From Alphaproteobacteria bacterium (GTDB taxonomy: Bacteria > Pseudomonadota > Alphaproteobacteria > Rhizobiales > Methyloligellaceae), in contig VGDX01000012.1 in assembly GCA_016869535.1 (NCBI GenBank), forward strand, positions 1 to 64,000: DNA of 64,000 bases, given 5' to 3'. Both the position numbers and the translations under genes were made by a program. The notes under the pieces were generated by a model. The model saw nothing but the letters and a program-made list of their open reading frames with translations, was not told where the DNA came from and searched no databases. Below are positions 27,067 to 37,498 of the stretch, in pieces (positions within the stretch are counted from its first letter, which is position 1; every line of letters starts with the position of its first letter).

Positions 27067-27458
27067 TGTGTTGCGATCCAGACCAGAACGGCGACGATGA
27101 CGATATAGCTCAGCCCGTGGATGAGCTGGTCCGTCCCCAACGCATACCAGAAGCCGCGACAGTCCGGGGTGAGACCGTTGCGGCGGGTCACCTGCTCCTT
27201 GGCCCAGTCGACATGGTAATGCACGATAAATTCGCCGAGAGCGATGAGCCCGGCGACGAGCAAGGAGCCCGGCGCGAGCACGAGATAGACGAGCGGCGTC
27301 AGCGCGACATGAATGGCGCTGTGCAGAAGACCGCCGGGGTGGCCGTAGATGCCCTTGTTCAAATATTGATACGAGGATTGCAGGAAGAAATCGGCCGCCG
27401 CATGCTTCACGAGCAGCACGGAAATGGCGACCAAGATGAGGATGGCGAGTTCGGTCAT
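27063..27458 (-). CDS. DUF3307 membrane protein
   Basis: This 131-residue protein has about four hydrophobic segments and the DUF3307 signature: HAAADFFLQSSYQYLNKG, GGLLHSAIHVALTPLVYLVL, EFIVHYHVDWAKEQV, and a C-terminal TDQLIHGLSYIVIVAVLV. The conserved His and Asp residues near the membrane surface suggest metal binding or catalysis, but no activity is established. It starts 4 bp after the CHASE2 cyclase stop on the same strand and is almost certainly translated from the same mRNA. Confidence 0.88.
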   Translation of the reverse strand: MTELAILILVAISVLLVKHAAADFFLQSSYQYLNKGIYGHPGGLLHSAIHVALTPLVYLVLAPGSLLVAGLIALGEFIVHYHVDWAKEQVTRRNGLTPDCRGFWYALGTDQLIHGLSYIVIVAVLVWIATH

Positions 27459-27462
27459 CGTT

Positions 27463-29676
27463 CTACTTGCTCAGAGCTTCCGAAGCGCCGTCCCAATCAG
27501 GTGGCGGAGGGTTTTTGCGGAACTGGGCGATGCGCTCGCGATAGAGCGCGTAGACCCGGTCAAGATGCGCGGTATTCAGTTTCTCGCATTCACGGCTTAA
27601 CCGTTCGGCGGACTCCCAGTCTTGTGCCCGGTAGCGCGCCAGGAATTCACGATGTAAGTCGTTGAGCACAATAAATTTTTTCGAACCCTTGAAGGCCTTG
27701 TCGCCGAGCAGCGCGAAGGCTCGGGTCGCTTCTTCCTTGCCCTTCACTTTCAAAAGATCGAGTTCGAGGAAAGCGAAATCAGGAGCCCGGATCGTCGTGG
27801 TTTCGCCAACCACGATGCCGACGTCATAGGTCTTGCATTGCCCCTCCAGACGCGAGGCGATGTTGACGTTGTCGCCGATCACCGAATAGTCGAAGCGCGT
27901 CTCCGATCCGAGATTGCCGACGCAACACACGCCGGTATTGAGGCCGATGCCGATCTTGACTGGTTTGAACGGTCTGCCCTTTGCCTCAGCTTCCTGTTTC
28001 CAGTTGTCGTTCAACGTTTCCATCTCGCGCATGATACGAAGCGCGGCGTTGCAGGCATGGATCGGATGCGCGTGATCGTCGAGGGGCGCGTTCCAAAAGG
28101 CCATCACCGCGTCGCCTATGAACTTGTCGATCGTGCCTTGTTCTTCGAGGATGATGTTGCTCAGCGGCGTGAACAGGCTGTTGAGGAAGCGGGTAAGCTC
28201 TTCGGCGTCGAGGCCTTCGGAGATGCCGGTGAAACCGCGGACGTCGCTGAATAGTAAAGTCATGTCGCGGGTCTCGCCGCCGAGGCGCAGCCGTGAAGGG
28301 TCGTCGGCGAGGCGCTCGACCAAAGCCGGCGCCATATAATGAGAGAAGGCGTTGCGCACACGGTTCCGCTCCCGTTCCGTGCGCAGAAACATGAAGACGG
28401 TGCCGGCAAGGTAGATCGCAGTCAGCGCAATGGCCGGATAGACCGGATCGACCAGCCAGCCATGAGAGCTGAACGCGTACCACGAAACACCGATCACCGC
28501 GGCGATGGCGCCGGCGACGACGACGGCACTGCCGAGAGCGCCTGCCCGATAGATTAAGAAGGCGATGAGCGATCCGAGCAGGAGAATATAGAGAAGCTCG
28601 GCGGCGGTGGCGAAGTCGGGACGTTTCAGGAAGGCGCCCTGGATGATCTGTTCAACCACTTGGGCATGCAATTCGACGCCGGGCACGGAAGCTTCAAGCG
28701 GTGTCGCCCTGAGGCCGAGCAATCCGGGCGCGCTCGTGCCAATCAACATGATACGACCCTCGATGGCGTCCCGGCCGACCTCGCCCTTAAGGACTTTCCA
28801 CGCCGGCAGATAACGATCTTTCGACTGTGGCGAGAACCTGATCCACATTTGGCCGTTGGCTTCAGTCGGCACTTCGAAGTCGCCGATCCTCATGCTGACG
28901 ATGCCGGTGTGTTCTCCGAAAGCCAGTTCGCCGCTCGCGCCGGAAGATTTCACGATATAGGTCGAAGCCCCTTGGCCTAACCGCAGCACATCGGCAGCAA
29001 GCGAGGGAAACAGCGTGTCGCCGATGCGCACGATCATGGGCATGCGGCGGACGATCTGGTCGTATTCGGGAATCCAATTCAATGCGCCTGCGCCTTGCGC
29101 ATTGTTCTGCAGAATTTCGAGACTTGCGGTCGCGCCTGGGTAGTAGGGTGCAAACAATTTTGGATCGTCGCCGGCATAGCTGAACGCCGCTTTGGTTTGC
29201 GGAATGGAGGTTCCTTGCGGTGCGGCGATGAAGCCGAGAACGACGGGAGCCTTGCTCATGGCTTCGGCGAAGACCGTGTCGTTGGAGGGAAGTTTCTCGA
29301 CTTCCTCTCTCAGTCCGGCCAGAGCCTCGGACTTGGGCCAATATTGCAGGGCATTCGCCGGCGACAGCCGGTCAGGCTCGGGGAAGACCATGTCGATGCC
29401 GATCGTCGCCGCCCCGTTTTCGGCAAGACGATCGACCAACGCCGCGAGCAGCGTGCGCGGCCAAGGCCATTGGCCCATCTGCTTCAGTGATTCTTCGTCG
29501 ATATCGACAATGCGCACGGGCAGATCGGGATTGAATTTTGGCGGATCCACCCGCTGATAGGCATCGAACACCAGCGCGCGTAGCCTCGCCACAGGGCCTG
29601 GGTCCCATGCGCGTAAAAGAAGCGAGGCGGCGATCACCGTCCCCAGTATCAAGACATAGAGGAGACGAGGACCCAT
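27463..29676 (-). CDS. CHASE2-domain class III adenylate/guanylate cyclase
   Basis: This 737-residue membrane protein has an N-terminal membrane segment followed by a periplasmic CHASE2 sensor (about 45-330; VRIVDIDEESLKQMGQWPWP, GIDMVFPEPDRLS). Three membrane segments follow (about 350-435), then a class III cyclase domain (465-650). LLFSDVRGFTGISE and IDKFIGDAVMAFW carry the two metal Asp and the adenine-selecting Lys; YSVIGDNVNIASRLE carries the Asn and Arg of the transition state. cAMP is the expected product. A 90-residue C-terminal tail ends the protein. It is followed by DUF3307 at 4 bp. It lies tail to tail with genes bearing CNB domains. Confidence 0.92.
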   Translation of the reverse strand: MGPRLLYVLILGTVIAASLLLRAWDPGPVARLRALVFDAYQRVDPPKFNPDLPVRIVDIDEESLKQMGQWPWPRTLLAALVDRLAENGAATIGIDMVFPEPDRLSPANALQYWPKSEALAGLREEVEKLPSNDTVFAEAMSKAPVVLGFIAAPQGTSIPQTKAAFSYAGDDPKLFAPYYPGATASLEILQNNAQGAGALNWIPEYDQIVRRMPMIVRIGDTLFPSLAADVLRLGQGASTYIVKSSGASGELAFGEHTGIVSMRIGDFEVPTEANGQMWIRFSPQSKDRYLPAWKVLKGEVGRDAIEGRIMLIGTSAPGLLGLRATPLEASVPGVELHAQVVEQIIQGAFLKRPDFATAAELLYILLLGSLIAFLIYRAGALGSAVVVAGAIAAVIGVSWYAFSSHGWLVDPVYPAIALTAIYLAGTVFMFLRTERERNRVRNAFSHYMAPALVERLADDPSRLRLGGETRDMTLLFSDVRGFTGISEGLDAEELTRFLNSLFTPLSNIILEEQGTIDKFIGDAVMAFWNAPLDDHAHPIHACNAALRIMREMETLNDNWKQEAEAKGRPFKPVKIGIGLNTGVCCVGNLGSETRFDYSVIGDNVNIASRLEGQCKTYDVGIVVGETTTIRAPDFAFLELDLLKVKGKEEATRAFALLGDKAFKGSKKFIVLNDLHREFLARYRAQDWESAERLSRECEKLNTAHLDRVYALYRERIAQFRKNPPPPDWDGASEALSK

Positions 29677-29787
29677 CCGGTGCTTGGTTCTGCCATGTGG
29701 AGAACGCGCCGGAATGGCGCGGTCGGCAGAGCCTAGACAATGGCGCTAGGCTGAACCAGTGTGAAATATCCAAATTTTATCAAAAGC

Positions 29788-31176
29788 TTAAGAGGTACGC
29801 GAGGCAGAAGCCGAGGCTTGCAAATGCGATGGCGTGCCGGTCAGTCTCCCCGATCTCAGCATTGCCTTGGCCATCGGTCCGAAACGCCGCAAATGACGGC
29901 GCAGCTGCCGCCGGTAGGCGAAGTAGTTCGCCTCGAGTCGATGGCGCTCGCTCGCAATGTAGGATCCGCCCTCCATTGATGCGTGACCCTTCGCCTTGAG
30001 TTTGTTGAACCACGCGGCGCGCTCATGCCGCTCGGCCTGAGCCACGAGATAGCTCGCCACGAGCTGCGACTGATAATCGGCGAGCCGCCAGATGCTGCCA
30101 TTGGCCTGAATAAGACCGACAAAGAACAGGTCGTCGTGTTCAGGATGAAAGACATTGAGATAGAGCAGGGGACGCTTGTCGGGTGCGAAGATCAAGCCAT
30201 TGTCGATAAAGGGAATGGCAATCTCGTAACCTGTCGCATAGATGACAAGATCGGCCTCGAGCTCGCTCTCGTCCTCGAAGCGTATCTTGTTGCCCGCGAA
30301 CTCGGAAATCGCCGGCTTCACGCCGATGCGTCCATGCCCGCAGAGCTGCGGCAGCACGGTATTCATGGTCGGATGCGTATCCATGATGCGATGCTCGGGC
30401 TCCGGCAGGTTGTAGCGCGCATTCTTGCCGACCATGAGCTTGTGCCAATGGGTGTAAAGCCGGTTGCGCAACCACCGCGGCATCGGGATTTTTTCACAGA
30501 AGTTGATGATGCCGTCCATTGGCCGGCCGAAGATGAATTTCGGTACGAAATAAGTGCCGCGGCGCATGCTGATATAAATGCGTTGCGCCACGCTCGCCGC
30601 GTCTACCACGATGTCGCAAGCTGAATTACCTGAGCCCACCACCAAGACGCGTTTGTCAGCGAGCTGCTTGATGCTGCGATAGTCGCGCGAATGCATGATC
30701 TCGCCGGTGAATGTGCCGGGTATTTCCGGCATGCGTGGCACGTGATGATGGCCGTTGGCGATGACCAGAGCCCGATAGAAGCGTGGCGCGTCTTCGCCCG
30801 CCACCTGAACACTCCAGCCATCCTTGACGCGATCCGCGCGCTCGACCCTGGCGTTGAACTCGATATGGTCGAGTATGCCGAAATTCATCGCATAGGCACG
30901 CAGATAGGCGAGCGTTTCGCGGTGCGACGGATAGGTCGGGTACTCCTCGGGGATGGGATAGTCGTCGAAGCCGGTATATTTGCGTGAAGAGACGAGATAG
31001 GTGGTGTCGTACACGACGCCGGTATCGGTCGCTTCATTCCACAACCCGCCGAGATCATGCTCCCGCTCGAGGCAATCGAAAGGGATGCCGCGCTCCTTGA
31101 AGGTCTTGGCGGCGGCAAGGCCCGATGAGCCGGCGCCGATAATACAGACCTTGTCGGGATTGTTCTTGATATCCAT
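29788..31176 (-). CDS. flavin-containing monooxygenase (FMO-like)
   Basis: This 462-residue protein is a class B flavoprotein monooxygenase. CIIGAGSSGLAAAKTFKERG (GxGxxG at 14-19) binds FAD, FTGEIMHSRDYRS is the FMO identifying motif (FxGxxxHxxxY), and VLVVGSGNSACDIVVDAAS binds NADPH. YATGYEIAIPF closes the core. FMOs oxygenate soft nucleophiles (N, S), and some relatives act as Baeyer-Villiger enzymes or trimethylamine monooxygenases. The substrate is not predictable here. It stands alone, divergent from the HExxH protein gene with 77 bp between them. Confidence 0.9.
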   Translation of the reverse strand: MDIKNNPDKVCIIGAGSSGLAAAKTFKERGIPFDCLEREHDLGGLWNEATDTGVVYDTTYLVSSRKYTGFDDYPIPEEYPTYPSHRETLAYLRAYAMNFGILDHIEFNARVERADRVKDGWSVQVAGEDAPRFYRALVIANGHHHVPRMPEIPGTFTGEIMHSRDYRSIKQLADKRVLVVGSGNSACDIVVDAASVAQRIYISMRRGTYFVPKFIFGRPMDGIINFCEKIPMPRWLRNRLYTHWHKLMVGKNARYNLPEPEHRIMDTHPTMNTVLPQLCGHGRIGVKPAISEFAGNKIRFEDESELEADLVIYATGYEIAIPFIDNGLIFAPDKRPLLYLNVFHPEHDDLFFVGLIQANGSIWRLADYQSQLVASYLVAQAERHERAAWFNKLKAKGHASMEGGSYIASERHRLEANYFAYRRQLRRHLRRFGPMAKAMLRSGRLTGTPSHLQASASASRTS

Positions 31177-31253
31177 ACGTCACGCGCCTTTGATTTGCGC
31201 CACAGACCGGGTGCGGCAATGCTTATCCCCGGATCACCGTCCTATGGCATAAT

Positions 31254-31829
31254 ATGTTCTCGATGGTTCAGACAGGTAAAAAAGCTTGGGTTTCCGACCT
31301 GCGACTTCCGGCCTTGCTGATGGTCGCTATCGCAGGTCTCGGGCTGTTTTGCGGCAGCGCGCAAGCGCAAAAAAGCAGGTTTCTGCCCACCACGGAAAAC
31401 CCCTTCTGCGAGATCACGACTTACAAGCTGCGCGACCTCGCCGAACAGGCGCTGTCCTCCCTGGATTCGCGCGGGAGACCCGTGATCGCGGTCAATGCCA
31501 CCACGCTCTTGAACAAACCGGCATATGGCCGCTTCCTGATGGCCCATGAATGCTGCCATCACAGTCTCGGTCATGTACGCCGCTACCGGGAAGGTCCTGG
31601 CAACGGCGATGGGCCGCGGCCATTCTTCTACATCGCGCCGGCCCTCAAGCAGATGGAGCTCGATGCCGATTGCTGCGCCGTCAAGATGCTGAAATCGATG
31701 CAGGAGAAGGATGGTATCGATGCGGCGCATATGTCCATGTTGGAATTCGGCTCCGAACATACGGGAGCCTATTACCCGACAGGTATCGAGCGCGCCGACA
31801 ATATCCTCAAATGCACGGAACAGGACTGA
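31254..31829 (+). CDS. secreted HExxH metallopeptidase-like protein, function unknown
   Basis: This 191-residue protein has an N-terminal signal peptide (LPALLMVAIAGLGLFCGSAQAQ) and a short zincin-like core. AHECCHHSLGHVRR has His98-Glu99-x-x-His102, and LKQMELDADCCAVKML supplies a downstream Glu135 in the ExxxD arrangement of M48-like gluzincins. The unusual feature is the doubled cysteines next to both motifs (C100-C101 and C140-C141). No processing partner is known. ATG 31263 is an alternative start; no strong ribosome binding site is seen at either. The gene overlaps no neighbour, and the PQQ-associated binding protein follows. Confidence 0.7.
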   Translation: MFSMVQTGKKAWVSDLRLPALLMVAIAGLGLFCGSAQAQKSRFLPTTENPFCEITTYKLRDLAEQALSSLDSRGRPVIAVNATTLLNKPAYGRFLMAHECCHHSLGHVRRYREGPGNGDGPRPFFYIAPALKQMELDADCCAVKMLKSMQEKDGIDAAHMSMLEFGSEHTGAYYPTGIERADNILKCTEQD

Positions 31830-31921
31830 AGCCATTCCGCCGTTTTAGCGGTTTTCGGCCCGGCATCCCCTTCGAAGAAGACTGGCGAGTCCTGACTTCG
31901 ATTGCCATATTCTTTGCGTCT

Positions 31922-32809
31922 ATGGTGAAGCCAGCCCCTGGCGGTGAGGCGGATTTGCGCGGCAGAACATCAGTCAAAGGACCAGTCCGTTTCCTAGTGA
32001 CGCTTGCGTTGTCGTTCGCGCTTGCAACCGTCACCGGGTTATCGAGCGCGCCTGCGGCAGGCGTACTTCGCGTCTGTGCCGATCCCGACAACATGCCCTT
32101 CTCCAATGAGAAGGGTGAGGGTTTCGAGAACAAGCTTGCCGAGCTGATCGCCGATAGGCTTGGATCCGAACTCGATTATGTCTGGTTTTCCGAAGCGTCC
32201 GGCTATGTTCCGAACACCATGGGCAAGGATGCGTGCGACCTGGTCATGGGGTATGCCCAGGGCACCGGCCTGATCGACGACACCAACCCATACTATTACA
32301 CCTCCTACGTACTGATTTACCGCAAGGATGATCCCGCACTTGCCGGTGTCGACCGGCTTTCTGACTCACGCCTCAAGAGCAAGCGCATCGGGCTTGTGGC
32401 GCGCACGCCGCCGGCGAGCATTCTGGCCATGCATGGTCTGGTGGCGAACGCCAAGCCCTTCGAGATCTTTGGAGGCGAAAGCCAGGCAAAGGCCGCGGCC
32501 GACATGGTTGCCGAAATCGCCGCGGGCAAGCTCGATGCCGGACTCCTATGGGGACCGGTTGGCGGCTATTACGCGCAGCGATCGCCGGTGCCGCTTGCCG
32601 TCGTGCCGCTGGTCAAGGAAAGAGCAGGGCCAAGCACGATCTACGCGATCACGATGGGTGTCAGGCCAAACGATCCGCAATGGAAGCATAAGATCAATAA
32701 GGTCATCGCGGAGAATCAGCGGGATATCAACGCGATCCTGCAAAGCTATGACGTGCCGCTCATGAATCCTGAAGGCGAGTTGATCGAGCTTGGCGCCGCA
32801 GAGCGCTGA
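31922..32809 (+). CDS. quinoprotein dehydrogenase-associated periplasmic binding protein (XoxJ-like)
   Basis: This is a solute-binding protein of the family found beside PQQ alcohol dehydrogenases (TIGR03871/XoxJ/MoxJ group). LRVCADPDNMPFSNEKGEGF, then NKLAELIADRLGSELDYVWF, then DLVMGYAQGTGLIDDTNPYY give the two-lobed type 3 SBP fold, with a signal peptide near residues 20-45 (VRFLVTLALSFALATVTG). I use ATG 31922 (295 aa). The frame also has an ATG at 31811 that overlaps the previous gene and adds a hydrophobic stretch, so the start is uncertain. It may deliver or fold-check the dehydrogenase; no dehydrogenase lies in this window. The stop touches that of the next gene. Confidence 0.82.
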   Translation: MVKPAPGGEADLRGRTSVKGPVRFLVTLALSFALATVTGLSSAPAAGVLRVCADPDNMPFSNEKGEGFENKLAELIADRLGSELDYVWFSEASGYVPNTMGKDACDLVMGYAQGTGLIDDTNPYYYTSYVLIYRKDDPALAGVDRLSDSRLKSKRIGLVARTPPASILAMHGLVANAKPFEIFGGESQAKAAADMVAEIAAGKLDAGLLWGPVGGYYAQRSPVPLAVVPLVKERAGPSTIYAITMGVRPNDPQWKHKINKVIAENQRDINAILQSYDVPLMNPEGELIELGAAER

Positions 32810-34144
32810 TCACATCTTGCAGCGGCTCTCGGGCTCGTCGATGCCGAGAGTGTCCACCTCGATTTCGGGATGGCTTGCGTGCGGGAAGCCCTTCTGCGGC
32901 GAAACCGAAACTGGCACCTTTTCCGTAGCGATGAGGATCGGCTGACGGAACTGCCCATCCCATGGACGGTATTGCTGCTTGATGCCCTTGAAGGGCGCTA
33001 GCTGCAGATCGGGCCCGTGGATGAAGGCATCAACCGTAGCGAAGTCCGCACCGGAATTGCGGCTCACCGCCTCGCCAACAGTGCGTGTGGCGATGTAAGC
33101 CTGATGATCGATCGGCAACATCAGTCGGTTAAAGTCCTTCTCGAAATTGTTGTTGGCCTGGGTTGCACCCCATTTTTCGTGCCCGGGGCTCCATGTGGTG
33201 GCGATGAGACCGGTGGTTCCCGCCACAGGACGCGCATCGCCGCCGCCGCGATAGGGCATGAACGGACCGAATTGCTGCTCCTCGTCGGCGACGATGATAA
33301 TCTGATAATCAGGAGCGGCCGCGAGAGCCGCGCCGAGACCCGCCTGCTTGCCGGGCGGGATCGTGCCGATATCGTCGCGCCTGCCGCCAGAGATGTCCTT
33401 GTATTCGCGCGTGTCGACGATATGGGCGCCGAAACGCCCGGCCGCGCGCTTAATGGCGTCGGCGTAAGCGAGATCGCCTGGTGTCGAACCATGCACCAGC
33501 AGCCAATGCGTCCAGTCCTTGGTGACGAGGTATTGCGCCAGCGCATCGGCGAGCATGAAGCGGTCGGGCACAACATGCATGATGTTGGCGCGGCAATTCT
33601 CCTGGCGGAGCGACACGTCGGTGGCGCGAACATTGAAGAACAGAACGTCCTTGCCCTTGGCCCAGTCTGACAGCTTGATCAGTGTGTCGGCCGAGGCATC
33701 GACGACGATGTAATTGTGGCCGCTGTCGAGAAGCTTCTGCGCGGCCTCGAGAGCCTCTTCCGGCGATTGCGCGGTGACGGCGTCGAGAGAGTAGTAATCG
33801 CCGAGCAGGCGCCCGCCGGCATTGTTCTCCTCTATGCCCATCTTCGCGCCGGCGATGCCCGCGTCTTCCGGTTCGACGTCGAGCCGTGAAGCGGGGCGCG
33901 GCTTGTCGACGATCTCGCGGAGATAGCCGATCGGTACCGGGCGCAGTCCCGGCGCTTGCTGGATCGGCACCGTGAAACCGCCCTCGCGCGGTTTGGTGAA
34001 AGACAGAATATCCTCGGCGGCGGGGTCGTCCGCCGCGCCGGTCGGGAGCGGCGTCAGCAGAAGGCCGGCGAGAAGGCCGAGCCCAATAATCTTGAAAAAT
34101 GAGGCGCTTGCCATGGCTTCGTCGTCGTTGACTGCGAGCCCCAT
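32810..34144 (-). CDS. PQQ-dehydrogenase-associated ABC-type substrate-binding protein (TIGR03863-like)
   Basis: This 444-residue exported protein (signal FFKIIGLGLLAGLLLTPLPT) matches the TIGR03863 family, a branched-chain-type periplasmic binding protein linked to PQQ-dependent alcohol dehydrogenase systems. PVPIGYLREIVDKPRPASRL marks the N-terminus, and KDVLFFNVRATDVSLRQENC and HWLLVHGSTPGDLAYADAIK form the core. ATG 34114 (MASASF) is an alternative start that better fits the signal peptide; neither has a strong ribosome binding site. Its stop codon abuts that of the other PQQ-associated binding protein. The ligand and the matching permease are unknown. Confidence 0.85.
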   Translation of the reverse strand: MGLAVNDDEAMASASFFKIIGLGLLAGLLLTPLPTGAADDPAAEDILSFTKPREGGFTVPIQQAPGLRPVPIGYLREIVDKPRPASRLDVEPEDAGIAGAKMGIEENNAGGRLLGDYYSLDAVTAQSPEEALEAAQKLLDSGHNYIVVDASADTLIKLSDWAKGKDVLFFNVRATDVSLRQENCRANIMHVVPDRFMLADALAQYLVTKDWTHWLLVHGSTPGDLAYADAIKRAAGRFGAHIVDTREYKDISGGRRDDIGTIPPGKQAGLGAALAAAPDYQIIIVADEEQQFGPFMPYRGGGDARPVAGTTGLIATTWSPGHEKWGATQANNNFEKDFNRLMLPIDHQAYIATRTVGEAVSRNSGADFATVDAFIHGPDLQLAPFKGIKQQYRPWDGQFRQPILIATEKVPVSVSPQKGFPHASHPEIEVDTLGIDEPESRCKM

Positions 34145-34228
34145 GGTAACGACAAAGCAACCGCTATTGCAAGAAATGGAAATTCAACCCGGGAAGATTT
34201 GGCAAGTGTTCCATTGTCCCGGTAGACG

Positions 34229-34257
34229 AAAAAAAGGGGCCCCAAAGATGGGCCCCC
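34229..34257 (-). terminator. intrinsic terminator after the sulfatase gene
   Basis: GGGGCCC (34236-34242) pairs with GGGCCCC (34250-34256). Read on the minus strand the stem is followed by a run of seven or more T's (plus-strand A's up to 34235). It lies 20 bp after the sulfatase stop at 34276. Confidence 0.8.
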
Positions 34258-34275
34258 ACATTAGTAGCGGAAGAA

Positions 34276-35927
<1,652 letters not shown>

Positions 35928-35931
<4 letters not shown>

Positions 35932-36650
35932 GGCTTCCTCCTTTGTCGTTGGCTACTTTGGTCTGTACAAAACTTCATCAGGGCACCGCGATCGAGCACG
36001 CGGATGCGGCCGTAGCTGCTGATCAAGATCCCGTCCTCGACGAAGCGGCGTATCGCCCGCTGCAAGGTCGGTACGGAAACGGCGATCAGCTTCGCGAGTT
36101 CCGGTTGCGATAGGGGGATCCAGCCGTCGCCGTCGCCGCGGCCATCCGCTTCCAGGATCAACCTGTCGGCCAAACGTTTGTTGGCAGAGGGGATGGCGAG
36201 GTTGCTGAGAAGGCGGAGCGTCGTCCGAAAATTGTCGTAGGTCAGTGTGTAGAAGTCGCCATAGAGACGGGGATCCTCTCGCATCAGACGCAGCAGGTCC
36301 CGGGATGGGAGATGCACCATCACGGTCGGCTCCGCCGCGCGCATAGAGACGAGACGGGGTTGGTCCGAAAACAGCGCGACGTCGCCGATCCAGAATCCGG
36401 CGCCTGCCCGGTGCGCCGTGTAGTCCTCACCGTCACCCCGCGGATAGGAGATGTTGAGTGAGCCGCTGACCAGACCGAACACCCCGTTCGGCGGATCGCC
36501 GGCGAGATAGATCAGCTCGTCTTTGGCAAAATGGCAAAGCTTGGCGATGGCGGCGAGGCGGCCACGCGTCGCCTTGGAGCGCTGGGAAAACCAGCCCTGG
36601 GCTTCCAGAACCCGTATGGCCAAAGCCAAGTCGGACGCGCCCTTATTCAT
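35928..36650 (-). CDS. Crp/Fnr-family transcriptional regulator
   Basis: This 240-residue regulator has an N-terminal CNB-like sensory domain (10-130; YLAGDPPNGVFGLVSGSLNI, FWIGDVALFSDQPRLVSMRA) and a C-terminal winged HTH (about 165-235; IPLSQPELAKLIAVSVPTLQ, RFVEDGILISSYGRIRVLDR). It has no N-terminal Cys cluster of the FNR type, so it is not a classic oxygen sensor. It precedes the sulfatase gene in a 4-bp overlap, the reverse of the usual arrangement, and probably controls this operon. The effector is unknown. Confidence 0.85.
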
Positions 36651-36823
36651 GGCCGTGAATTACATCAGTTGCGAGCCGCCCATGACATCATTTGATTGGG
36701 TTCGATTATACATCACGGCCGTCCGTTATGGGGTCCGCGTGAGGGAAAAAGAGCCGAAAAATAATCACGTGTATTACCTGGCGCTGATCTTTGCCGCCAA
36801 ATAGAGGCATGTATAGTGCCGCG

Positions 36824-37492
36824 ATGGAAATCTCGATCAAGCAAGCGCTCAGCTTCGGCTGGGAGACCTTCAAGAAGCGGCCCTGGTTCTTCGTCGGCGC
36901 ATCCCTCCTGGTTTTTATCGTCTCGTTTCTCGCCGGTGTCGCGACCGGCTTGTTCGATTTGGCGCTAACTGGTGACCCGGAAAATCCATCCGGGGCAGGA
37001 TCGATCATCGACTGGCTGATCAGCACGCTCATCAATATGGGCATTATCGCCTTCTATCTGCGGGCGAACGACAATGTCGAGCAGGTTACGCTTAACGAGC
37101 TTTGGCACCCGCATCCGTATTGGAAATTCTTCGCAGCGACGCTTCTGGTCGGGATCGTTGTCGTCCTCGGTCTGTTGCTGCTGATCGTTCCCGGGATCAT
37201 CTTCCTGATGATGTTTCTATTCACGACGTTCCTCGTCATCGACCGCAATCTCGGTCCTATCGAAGCGATGAAGGAGAGCCGGCGCATCACGCACGGACAT
37301 CGTTGGAAGCTTCTCGGTTTCGGTCTGGTGCTGCTGCTGATAAATCTGCTGGGCGCGATCGCGCTGGGTATCGGCCTCTTGGTGACGATACCGGTCACCA
37401 TGCTCGCCTTCACCTATGTCTATCGGCTGTTGGCTGCCCAAGCCGGCGTGGCACCGGTGCCCATGGACGCCGCCCTTAAGCCGGCTTCCTGA
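36824..37492 (+). CDS. polytopic membrane protein, function unknown
   Basis: This protein of about 222 residues has an amphipathic N-terminus (MEISIKQALSFGWETFKKRP), then about five hydrophobic segments, including WFFVGASLLVFIVSFLAGVA and LVGIVVVLGLLLLIVPGIIF. It resembles the DUF975/glycerophosphoryl-diester-like membrane proteins with 'FGWETFKK' at the start and a later RITHGHRWKLLGFGL, but I do not assign a family firmly. The start is uncertain: ATG 36809 is also in frame. The gene converges on pqqE with 6 bp between stops. Confidence 0.72.
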   Translation: MEISIKQALSFGWETFKKRPWFFVGASLLVFIVSFLAGVATGLFDLALTGDPENPSGAGSIIDWLISTLINMGIIAFYLRANDNVEQVTLNELWHPHPYWKFFAATLLVGIVVVLGLLLLIVPGIIFLMMFLFTTFLVIDRNLGPIEAMKESRRITHGHRWKLLGFGLVLLLINLLGAIALGIGLLVTIPVTMLAFTYVYRLLAAQAGVAPVPMDAALKPAS

Positions 37493-37498
37493 CAGTTT

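Noticed and set aside
36651..36823. FNR-like box (TTGAT-N4-...) between the Crp/Fnr gene and the membrane protein gene
   Set aside because: The right half reads TTCGAT, not ATCAA, so the palindrome is too weak.
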